Below, in pieces: positions 1 to 5,513 of a stretch of 5,513 nt of DNA. The translations under genes and the position numbers were made by a program. The DNA comes from Clostridia bacterium (GTDB lineage: Bacteria; Bacillota; Clostridia; Oscillospirales; CAG-272), in the NCBI GenBank assembly GCA_017960705.1, contig JAGCYR010000198.1, forward strand, positions 1-5,513. The letters run 5' to 3'. The number at the start of each line of letters is the position of its first letter. Position 1 is the stretch's first letter. The notes under the pieces were generated by a model, which had not been told where the DNA came from, did no database searches, and was given only the letters and a program-made list of their open reading frames with translations.

Positions 1-2427
1 CCGCGTCAGCCCGGCGCGCAGCCGCAGCGGCGTCCGGGTCAGCCCGAGCGTCCCGCCGCCCCCGCGGCGAAGCGTCCGTCCCGCCCGATCGATCAGTCGG
101 ATATCGCCCGCCGGATGGCGGAGTTCCGCGCGGGTCAGGCGCAGACGACCGCCCGCGAGGAGGAAGCCCGCCGCCGCATGAAGGCGGAATCCGGCGCGAC
201 CCGTCCCGCGGCGAATATGCCCGCCGCCGAAGCGGCAAGACAGAAGGCGTTGGAGCAGAAGCCCCAGCAGCCGCAGCAGAAGAAGGAAGTCAAGATCCTG
301 AAGAAGAAAGAGCGCGTCGACCGCTTCAGCGGATTCGATTCTTCGGCGCTCACCAAGGGTCAGGATAAGAAGAAGGAGCAGCCGCAGGAACGCGACCGCC
401 GCCGCACGACCCCGACGGGTCCCGTGCATATCGGGGGCGGGGAAGCCGTCGTCGCCGAACAGAAACGGCGCATCGTCGACACGCGCACCTCGTCGGTCGA
501 CCTCTCCCGTTACGACGAGCGGATCGACGCCACCTATTCGGGCGCCGCGCAGGATAACGGCTCCAACCGTCAGAAACTGAAGAAGCAGGATACCCGCCAG
601 CAGGGCAAGAGCGCCAAGGAAAAAGAACGTATGGCGCAGGAAAAGATCCGCAAGATGCAGGAGGAGCTTGCCCGCAAGAAACAGCTGGTCATCAGCGTTC
701 CCGACGAGATCACGGTCGGCGAACTCGCGACGAGGATGAAGAAGACCTCGGGCGAGGTCGTGAAGCGGCTGATGATGCTCGGCGTGATGGCGGGGGTCAA
801 CCAGGTCATCGACTACGACACCGCGTACCTCGTCGCCGAGGAACTCGGGGTGAAGGTCAACCGCGAAGTGGTCGTCACCATCGAGGAAAAACTCTTCGAC
901 GACAGCGAGGACGCCGCGGAGAACCTCGTCGAGCGCAGCCCGGTCGTCTGCGTCATGGGACACGTCGACCACGGTAAAACTTCGCTGCTCGACGCGATCC
1001 GCAACACCAACGTCACCTCGGGCGAGGCGGGCGGCATCACGCAGGCGATCGGCGCGTCGCGCGTCAAGGTCGGCGACAAGGAGATCACCTTCCTCGACAC
1101 CCCGGGTCACGAGGCGTTTACCGCGATGAGAGCGAGAGGCGCGCAGGCGACCGATATCGCGATCCTGGTCGTGGCGGCGGACGACGGCATCATGCCGCAG
1201 ACCGTCGAGGCGATCAACCACGCGAAGGCGGCCGGTATCGATATCATCGTCGCCATCAACAAGATGGATAAGCCCCAGGCGAACCCCGACGGGGTGAAGC
1301 AGGAGCTCACCAAATACGGACTGGTCCCCGAGGAGTGGGGCGGCGACGTCATCTGCGTTCCCGTGTCCGCTGTCGCGAAGACCGGTATCGAACAGCTCCT
1401 CGAAAGCGTTCTGCTCGTCGCGGAGGTCAAAGAGCTTCGCGCCAACCCGAACCGCCGGGCGAAGGGCCTGGTCATCGAGTCGCGTCTTGACAGGGGACAG
1501 GGTCCCGTCGCGACGGTCCTGGTGCAGAACGGTACGCTCCACCTCGGCGATATCGTGATCGCCGGTACGGCGGTCGGGCGCGTCCGCTCCATGATCGACG
1601 ATAAGGGCAAGCGCGTCAAGGTCGCGGGCCCGAGCGTTCCGGTCGAGATCAACGGTCTTTCCGAGGTCCCGGTCGCCGGCGACGAGTTCAACGGCGTCGA
1701 GGACGAGAAGATGGCGAGAAGTCTCGCCGAACAGCGCCGCGAGAAGGCGAAGCAGGAGGAGTTCAACGCGAACCGCCGCGCCAACCTCGACGACCTGTTC
1801 GCGCAGATCTCCGAGGGCGCGAAGAAACTCGATATCATCGTCAAAGCCGACGTCGACGGTTCGGTCGAGGCGGTCAAACAGGCGCTGGTCAAGATCTCCG
1901 ACGAGGAGGTCAAGGTCAACGTCATCCACGCCGCGGTCGGCGGTATCACCGAGAACGACGTTATGCTCGCAGCCGCGTCGAACGCCATCATCGTCGGATT
2001 CAACGTCCGTCCCGATAAGGCTGCGATTGACTCCGCGGAGAGGGCGAAGGTCGATATCCGCACCTACCGGATCATCTACGAGTGCATCGAGGAGATCCAG
2101 GCGGCGATCAAGGGTATGCGGGCGCCCAAGTTCCGCGAAGCCCTGCTCGGTCACGCCGAGGTGCGGCAGATCATCCACGTCCCGAACGTCGGCACCATCG
2201 CCGGTTCGTACGTCACCGACGGCAAGATCACCCGTTCTTCGCAGATCCGCATCGTCCGCGACGGCGTCGTGGTCTTCGAGGATAAGATCGCGTCGCTCCG
2301 CCGCTTCAAGGACGACGTCAAAGAGGTCGCCCAGAGCTACGAGTGCGGCGTCGGTCTCGAACGCTTCAACGACATCAAGGAAGGCGACGTGCTCGAAGCG
2401 TTCACGATGGAAGAGATCAAGGATTGA
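1..2427 (+). CDS. infB: Translation initiation factor IF2, 5'-truncated by the window edge
   Basis: IF2 is the GTPase that places initiator fMet-tRNA on the 30S subunit and promotes 50S joining; it is cytoplasmic. The frame is open from base 1, so 808 codons are visible and the true start lies upstream. The ATG at 115 lacks a ribosome binding site and is internal. Domains in order: a Pro/Arg/Gln/Ala-rich then Lys/Glu-rich disordered N-terminal part (1-680), an IF2_N domain (about 685-870), and the G domain. G-domain motifs are G1 GHVDHGKT (958-981), G2 GGITQAIGA (1030-1056), G3 DTPGH (1096-1110) with the presumed catalytic His, G4 NKMD (1258-1269) and G5 SA (1366-1371). A beta-barrel domain follows from about 1465, IF2 domain 3 from about 1831, and the fMet-tRNA-binding C2 domain from about 2125, with the ECG Cys at 2344. 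The stop TGA is at 2425-2427. G2 has Ala where E. coli has His. The next gene starts 6 bases on. Identity is near certain. Confidence 0.98.
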   Translation, partial: PRQPGAQPQRRPGQPERPAAPAAKRPSRPIDQSDIARRMAEFRAGQAQTTAREEEARRRMKAESGATRPAANMPAAEAARQKALEQKPQQPQQKKEVKILKKKERVDRFSGFDSSALTKGQDKKKEQPQERDRRRTTPTGPVHIGGGEAVVAEQKRRIVDTRTSSVDLSRYDERIDATYSGAAQDNGSNRQKLKKQDTRQQGKSAKEKERMAQEKIRKMQEELARKKQLVISVPDEITVGELATRMKKTSGEVVKRLMMLGVMAGVNQVIDYDTAYLVAEELGVKVNREVVVTIEEKLFDDSEDAAENLVERSPVVCVMGHVDHGKTSLLDAIRNTNVTSGEAGGITQAIGASRVKVGDKEITFLDTPGHEAFTAMRARGAQATDIAILVVAADDGIMPQTVEAINHAKAAGIDIIVAINKMDKPQANPDGVKQELTKYGLVPEEWGGDVICVPVSAVAKTGIEQLLESVLLVAEVKELRANPNRRAKGLVIESRLDRGQGPVATVLVQNGTLHLGDIVIAGTAVGRVRSMIDDKGKRVKVAGPSVPVEINGLSEVPVAGDEFNGVEDEKMARSLAEQRREKAKQEEFNANRRANLDDLFAQISEGAKKLDIIVKADVDGSVEAVKQALVKISDEEVKVNVIHAAVGGITENDVMLAAASNAIIVGFNVRPDKAAIDSAERAKVDIRTYRIIYECIEEIQAAIKGMRAPKFREALLGHAEVRQIIHVPNVGTIAGSYVTDGKITRSSQIRIVRDGVVVFEDKIASLRRFKDDVKEVAQSYECGVGLERFNDIKEGDVLEAFTMEEIKD
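2419..2423 (+). promoter_or_regulatory. Ribosome binding site of rsuA, inside the infB end
   Basis: The AAGGA lies 10 bases before the ATG at 2434 and overlaps the last infB codons. Ribosomes finishing infB would arrive at this site, which suggests translational coupling. It supports the ATG at 2434, whose product starts with the expected MRLDKLIS. Confidence 0.6.
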
Positions 2428-2433
2428 TCCGAA

Positions 2434-3156
2434 ATGCGGCTGGATAAACTGATCTCCGACAGCGCCGCCCTCACCCGAAAAGAGGCGGCGGCGTCGATCA
2501 GAGCGGGGCAGGCGGCGATAAACGGGACGACGGTCCGCGAACCCGACCGCAAGGTCGAGCCGGGGACCGATTCCGTGGTCTTCCGCGGCGCCCCGATCGT
2601 CTGGCGCCGATTCGTTTACGCGATGCTCCATAAACCGGCGGGGTACGTCAGCGCCACCGACGATCGGTCGTTGCCGTACGTTCTCGAACTGTTCCCGCCC
2701 GAATACCGGAAGCGCGGTCTTTTCCCGGTCGGTCGACTCGACCGGGACACCACCGGGCTTCTCATTATGACCGACGACGGGCAGACCGCGCACCGCGCGT
2801 TATCCCCCCGCCGCCACGTCACGAAGGTCTATTCCTTCACCTGTCTCTCCCCCCTCCCCCCCGAAGCCGAAAAGGCGTTCGCCGACGGGATGACGATCGG
2901 CGACGAGGTCTGCCTCCCCGCGATCCTCACACCGGCGCCCGACCGTCTCTCCGGCACGGTCACGCTGACCGAGGGGAAATACCATCAGATCAAACGGATG
3001 TTCGAGCGCCTCGGCAACAAGATCGTATCTCTCAAACGCGAAAGCTTCGCCGGCATCCCGCTCGACCCGTCGCTCGCCCCCGGAGAGTGGCGCGAACTCA
3101 CAAGCGAGGAGACCGAAACCCTCCTTACCGCCGCCGGGACCGACAAACCGGAATAA
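2434..3156 (+). CDS. rsuA: 16S rRNA pseudouridine synthase, RsuA family
   Basis: RsuA converts one uridine of 16S rRNA (U516 in E. coli) to pseudouridine during small-subunit assembly. The 240-residue length fits the family (about 230-245). Residues 1-48 form an S4 RNA-binding domain that starts MRLDKLISDS. The catalytic domain follows: HKPAGYVSATDD (66-77), then GRLDRDTTGLL (100-110) with Asp103 as the expected catalytic nucleophile, then IMTDDGQTAHR (111-121) and EGKYHQIKRMF (180-190). The EGxYHQ(V/I)KRMF and KPxGYVxxTDD wording matches RsuA rather than RluB/RluE, as remembered from E. coli RsuA, so the 16S target is the best inference. No catalytic residue seems missing. It lies 6 bases after infB and 18 before tex, so it is probably co-transcribed with both. 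Runs of 6-7 C at 2804-2862 are unusual but keep the frame. Confidence 0.9.
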   Translation: MRLDKLISDSAALTRKEAAASIRAGQAAINGTTVREPDRKVEPGTDSVVFRGAPIVWRRFVYAMLHKPAGYVSATDDRSLPYVLELFPPEYRKRGLFPVGRLDRDTTGLLIMTDDGQTAHRALSPRRHVTKVYSFTCLSPLPPEAEKAFADGMTIGDEVCLPAILTPAPDRLSGTVTLTEGKYHQIKRMFERLGNKIVSLKRESFAGIPLDPSLAPGEWRELTSEETETLLTAAGTDKPE

Positions 3157-3159
3157 CCG

Positions 3160-3165
3160 AAAGGA
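3160..3165 (+). promoter_or_regulatory. Ribosome binding site of tex, fixing its GTG start
   Basis: AAAGGA lies 9 bases before GTG 3175. The same frame has a stop (rsuA TAA at 3154-3156) just upstream and no ATG between, so GTG is the only start that keeps the complete N-terminus. This short, A-rich 18-base gap is the only non-coding DNA between rsuA and tex. Confidence 0.75.
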
Positions 3166-3174
3166 AAAAACAAA

Positions 3175-5337
3175 GTGGACATTATCAAAACGCTCACCCG
3201 CGAACTGAAACTGAAACAGGAGCAGGTCGAGGCGACCGTCAACCTGATCGATCAGGGGAACACCATCCCCTTTATCGCCCGTTACCGCAAGGAGGTCACC
3301 GGGTCGCTCGACGACGTGACCCTCCGCAACCTCTTCGATCGCCTGACCTATCTCCGCAACTTCGACGCGCGGCGGCAGGAGATCTCGGACCTGATCGCCG
3401 GGCAGGACAAGTTGACCCCGGAGATCACGGCGGCGCTCGAAAAGGCGACCACGCTCGTGGAGCTCGAAGACGTCTATCTGCCCTTCCGTCCGAAGCGCAC
3501 CACCAGGGCGTCGATCGCCCGCGCCAAGGGGCTCGAGGGGCTCGCCACGCTAATCATGGAACAGCGCGACGAATATGAGGCAAGTTTCCCGGAACTCGCT
3601 GCGGCGTACGTCGATCCCGAGAAGGAGGTCAACACGCCGGAAGAGGCGCTCGCGGGCGCGTCGGACATCATCGCGGAGGATATCTCCACCACCGCCGACT
3701 ACCGCAAGATGCTGCGCTCGCTCTGCTACCGCGAGGCGTCGATCGTCACCAAACAGAACAAGGACGGCGACTCGCCCTACGCCGGGTATTACGATTTTGA
3801 AGAGAAACTCGCGAAACTCCGTCAGCACCGCGTGCTCGCCATCAACCGCGGCGAGAAAGAGGGGTATCTCAAGGTCACGCTCAACCTCGACAGAGACCTT
3901 GCGATCGCGGAGCTCTCCGCCCGCGTGATCACGAACCGCAAGTCTCCCGCCGTCCCGCTGCTGCAGGCGACGGTCACCGACAGCTACGACCGTCTGCTCT
4001 TCCCGTCGCTCGAACGCGAGATCCGGGGCGAGATCTTCGACGAGGCGTGCGAGGGGGCGATCAAGGTCTTCTCCGAGAACCTCCGCAACCTCCTGATGGC
4101 GGCGCCGCTGAAAGGGAAGACCGTCCTCGGCTACGACCCCGGTTTCCGCACGGGATGCAAACTCGCCGTCGTCGACCGCACCGGCAAAGTGCTGAAGACC
4201 GCGGTCATCTATCCGACCGTCCCGAAACAGCAGATCGAGGAAAGCAAACGGATCGTTCTTTCCCTCATTAAAAAATACGGCGTCGACGTCATCGCCATCG
4301 GCAACGGCACCGCGTCGCGCGAGAGCGAGCAGTTCATCTCGGGCGAGGTCATCCCGAACGCCGACCGCGACGTGAAGTACGTCATCGTCAGCGAGGCGGG
4401 CGCGTCGGTCTACTCGGCTTCCAAACTCGGCGCCGAGGAGTTCCCGGACTTCGACGTGACCGAGCGGAGCGCCGTTTCGATCGCCCGCCGCCTGCAGGAT
4501 CCGCTCGCCGAACTGGTCAAGATCGAGCCGCGTTCGATCGGCGTCGGGCAGTATCAGCACGATATGAAACAGGCGCGGCTGAACGAGGCGCTCGGCGGCG
4601 TGGTAGAGGACTGCGTGAACGCGGTCGGCGTCGACCTCAATACTGCGTCGGGCTCGCTGCTCTCCTACCTTTCGGGGATCAGCCCGACCGCCGCGAAGAA
4701 CATCGTCGCCTACCGCGAGGAAAACGGCGAGTTCACCTCGAGAAAACAGGTACTCAAGGTGCCGAAGATCGGGGAAAAGGCGTTTCAGCAGTGCGCCGGG
4801 TTCCTGCGCATCAGCGACGCCGACGAGATCCTCGACAATACCGGCGTACACCCCGAATCCTATCCCGTGGCAAAGGCGCTCCTGAAACGCTTCCGCTACT
4901 CGGACGACGACGTGCGGCAGGGCAAGCTGGCTCTGCTGAAATACCAGGCGGAGAAGGTCGGGATCCCGAACCTCTGCCGCGAACTCGGCTGCGGCGAACC
5001 GACCCTGCTCGACATCATCGCGGAACTGCAGAAACCCGGCCGCGACGTCCGCGATTCGGCGCCCGCCCCCTTCCTGCGTACCGACGTCCTCGATATCAAG
5101 GATCTGAAAGAGGGAATGACCCTGACCGGGACCGTCCGCAACGTCGCCGACTTCGGCGCGTTCGTCGATATCGGCGTCCACCGCGACGGTCTGCTCCACG
5201 TTTCCGAGATGTGCGACCGCTTCGTCCGTCATCCCTCCGAGGTGCTCTCGGTCGGCGACGTGATCGAGGTGCGCATCAAGAGCGTGGACGTCCAGCGCCA
5301 GCGCATCAACCTCACCCGCAAGGGCATGGGCGTCTGA
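3175..5337 (+). CDS. tex: Tex-family RNA-binding transcription accessory protein (S1 domain)
   Basis: Tex proteins are cytoplasmic nucleic-acid-binding factors, related to eukaryotic Spt6, that affect transcription and RNA stability; their exact biochemical role is not settled. The 720 residues match B. subtilis YdcI-type Tex and are shorter than the proteobacterial ones (about 770-785). The N-terminal helical Tex domain carries PFIARYRKE (32-40) and YLPFRPKRTTRA (101-112). A YqgF/RNase H-like domain starts near 315, with GYDPGFRTGCK (Asp321) and GNGTASRE (376-383). GVGQYQHDM (456-464) is a Tex family motif. A helix-hairpin-helix segment spans about 483-555. A C-terminal S1 domain (about 647-717) contains GTVRNVADFGAFVDIG and GLLHVSEM. 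All expected domains are present, with no sign of a frameshift. The start is GTG with a good ribosome binding site. It is probably the last gene of the infB-rsuA-tex unit, since a promoter region follows. Family identity is near certain; function in this organism is inferred. Confidence 0.97.
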   Translation: MDIIKTLTRELKLKQEQVEATVNLIDQGNTIPFIARYRKEVTGSLDDVTLRNLFDRLTYLRNFDARRQEISDLIAGQDKLTPEITAALEKATTLVELEDVYLPFRPKRTTRASIARAKGLEGLATLIMEQRDEYEASFPELAAAYVDPEKEVNTPEEALAGASDIIAEDISTTADYRKMLRSLCYREASIVTKQNKDGDSPYAGYYDFEEKLAKLRQHRVLAINRGEKEGYLKVTLNLDRDLAIAELSARVITNRKSPAVPLLQATVTDSYDRLLFPSLEREIRGEIFDEACEGAIKVFSENLRNLLMAAPLKGKTVLGYDPGFRTGCKLAVVDRTGKVLKTAVIYPTVPKQQIEESKRIVLSLIKKYGVDVIAIGNGTASRESEQFISGEVIPNADRDVKYVIVSEAGASVYSASKLGAEEFPDFDVTERSAVSIARRLQDPLAELVKIEPRSIGVGQYQHDMKQARLNEALGGVVEDCVNAVGVDLNTASGSLLSYLSGISPTAAKNIVAYREENGEFTSRKQVLKVPKIGEKAFQQCAGFLRISDADEILDNTGVHPESYPVAKALLKRFRYSDDDVRQGKLALLKYQAEKVGIPNLCRELGCGEPTLLDIIAELQKPGRDVRDSAPAPFLRTDVLDIKDLKEGMTLTGTVRNVADFGAFVDIGVHRDGLLHVSEMCDRFVRHPSEVLSVGDVIEVRIKSVDVQRQRINLTRKGMGV

Positions 5338-5351
5338 CCTCTTTTTAAATC

Positions 5352-5376
5352 GCTGATAAATCAGCAAAATATTTTT
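5352..5376 (+). terminator. Weak candidate terminator after tex
   Basis: GCTGA (5352-5356) and TCAGC (5361-5365) form a 5-bp stem with loop TAAA, extendable to 6 bp with a 2-base loop. TTTTT follows at 5372-5376, but 6 bases (AAAATA) separate it from the stem. The stem is short and AT-rich for a GC-rich genome, so it is at best an inefficient intrinsic terminator. The T run is also the start of the next inverted repeat. Confidence 0.3.
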
Positions 5377-5404
5377 CCTCCCGGTTGACAAATCGGGAGG
5401 AAAA
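5373..5404. repeat. Perfect 11-bp inverted repeat enclosing a -35 box (operator-like)
   Basis: TTTTCCTCCCG (5373-5383) and CGGGAGGAAAA (5394-5404) are exact reverse complements, separated by 10 bases that contain TTGACA. Arm centres are 21 bp apart, about two helical turns, as expected for a dimeric regulator on one face of the DNA. If transcribed from upstream, the arms would extend inward by G-U, U-A and U-A to a 14-bp hairpin with a GACA tetraloop. It lacks a following U tract on either strand; the U-rich arm comes first and the A-rich arm last, the reverse of an intrinsic terminator. I do not recognise the site as a known operator (not CIRCE or a LexA box). Confidence 0.8.
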
Positions 5405-5413
5405 TGCTATAAT
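5385..5413 (+). promoter_or_regulatory. Consensus sigma-70/sigma-A promoter P1 with extended -10
   Basis: TTGACA (5385-5390), a 17-base spacer and TATAAT (5408-5413) match the housekeeping consensus at every position. TGC just before the -10 box (5405-5407) adds an extended -10 motif. Transcription would start near A5420/G5421, reading rightward. The -35 box lies in the centre of the inverted repeat at 5373-5404, so binding there would block RNA polymerase. It reads away from tex toward a gene outside the window. Confidence 0.85.
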
Positions 5414-5420
5414 TGTGACA

Positions 5421-5470
5421 GTTGCACAAGACGGGGCGCCCAAGTTTGGGGATTTCCCCTCTATGCAAAC
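5421..5470 (+). other. Structured leader segment downstream of P1
   Basis: The first roughly 50 transcribed bases can fold as nested stems. GTTGCA (5421-5426) pairs with TGC-A-AAC (5464-5470, one bulged A). GGGG (5433-5436) pairs with CCCC (5456-5459). CCCA (5439-5442) pairs with TGGG (5447-5450) around loop AGTT. A competing hairpin GGGG-ATTT-CCCC (5448-5459) excludes the two inner stems. No U tract follows, so it is not a terminator. It could be an untranslated leader or the start of a small RNA; I recognise no known family. Confidence 0.4.
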
Positions 5471-5478
5471 CGCTCGCG

Positions 5479-5494
5479 TTCTGTTATAATAGAA
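5479..5494. repeat. Imperfect 16-bp palindrome centred on the second -10 box
   Basis: The 16 bases TTCTGTTATAATAGAA read the same on the other strand at 14 positions; the one odd pair is G5483/T5490, a wobble in RNA. The palindrome centre is TTATAA, so it covers the TATAAT at 5485-5490. It may be a second operator, or chance symmetry promoted by the AT-rich -10 sequence. Confidence 0.45.
5482..5490 (+). promoter_or_regulatory. Second promoter P2, extended -10 type
   Basis: TGT followed by a perfect TATAAT (5485-5490) forms an extended -10 element. At 17-base spacing the -35 position reads TATGCA (5462-5467), only 3 of 6 matches to TTGACA, so the promoter depends on the extended -10 or on an activator. 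Start would be near G5497/A5498. It lies 77 bases downstream of P1 and in the same direction, so the two would be tandem promoters of the same unseen downstream gene. Confidence 0.55.
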
Positions 5495-5513
5495 ACGATC
5501 AAAAAATCTGTTC

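Noticed and set aside
115..117. ATG 115 as the start of infB
   Set aside because: No ribosome binding site precedes it, and the frame stays open to base 1 with typical IF2 N-terminal low-complexity sequence, so the real start is upstream of the window.
1107..2063. 318-codon open frame on the - strand opposite infB
   Set aside because: Its translation is Ser/Thr/Ala-rich with no motif, and it lies wholly opposite the conserved GTPase and C-terminal domains of IF2.
2027..2452. 141-codon + strand frame overlapping the infB end
   Set aside because: Arg/Ser-rich product of a shifted frame of infB; no ribosome binding site or recognisable domain. The same applies to other shifted + frames within tex, such as 3087-3578 and 4791-5348.
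2849..2862. G-quadruplex on the - strand of rsuA
   Set aside because: The two G runs (7 and 6) total 13 G with one A between, too short for four G3 tracts with loops of at least one base.
3550..5391. 613-codon open frame on the - strand opposite tex
   Set aside because: Long antisense frames are expected opposite GC-rich genes with G/C third positions. Its translation is a low-complexity mix of Asp, Val, Arg, Ala and Leu with no family motif, while the + strand clearly encodes Tex.
5373..5404. Inverted repeat as an intrinsic terminator of tex
   Set aside because: The stem is strong, but the U-rich arm is on the 5' side, the A-rich arm on the 3' side, and no U tract follows on either strand.
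5395..5412. GGGAGG followed by ATG-CTA-TAA, a minimal start-stop reading frame
   Set aside because: Only 3 bases separate the ribosome-binding-like sequence from ATG, and the bases are explained by the inverted repeat and the -10 box of P1. P1 transcripts would start downstream of it.
5463..5489. Eight-codon frame MQTARVLL in the P1 leader
   Set aside because: The only ribosome-binding candidate, GGGGA at 5448-5452, is a poor match and can be hidden in a hairpin; the frame has no run of one amino acid and its end overlaps the P2 -10 box.
5484..5498. PerR/Fur-like box (TTATAAT half-site)
   Set aside because: Only the left half matches the PerR consensus TTATAATNATTATAA, and that half is simply the -10 box; the right half does not match.

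Overview
The window holds three complete or near-complete genes on the + strand, packed head to tail in what looks like one operon, followed by a short AT-rich regulatory region whose target gene lies beyond the right edge. The coding DNA is GC-rich with mostly G- or C-ending codons. The three proteins are closest in style to Bacillota/Clostridia: a Tex of 720 residues as in Firmicutes, an IF2 ending in the YECG...FNDIKEGDV signature, and near-consensus sigma-A type promoters. A GC-rich gut-type clostridium (Oscillospirales or a relative) is my best guess from memory of family sequences, not from a search.

Layout: positions 1-2427 are infB (translation initiation factor IF2), cut at its 5' end by the window edge. 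Positions 2434-3156 are an RsuA-type 16S rRNA pseudouridine synthase, starting 6 bases after the infB stop. Positions 3175-5337 are tex, an S1-domain RNA-binding transcription accessory protein, starting at GTG 18 bases after the rsuA stop. The tight spacing and ribosome binding sites inside or just after the preceding gene point to co-transcription and probably translational coupling. The shared theme is ribosome function and RNA: initiation, small-subunit rRNA modification, and a nucleic-acid-binding factor of the transcription/RNA machinery.

Positions 5338-5513 hold no convincing gene but are dense in signals. There is a weak candidate terminator for tex, then a perfect TTGACA-N17-TATAAT promoter with an extended -10 TG motif. 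Its -35 box sits in the centre of a perfect 11-bp inverted repeat (5373-5404). Next comes a leader of about 50 bases that can form nested or alternative hairpins. Last is a second perfect TATAAT with its own TG motif, itself the core of a 14-of-16-symmetric palindrome (5479-5494). This looks like a strong, regulated, two-promoter control region for an unseen downstream gene or small RNA, and it is the most interesting part of the window. I do not see evidence for a novel multi-gene system in the three coding genes.
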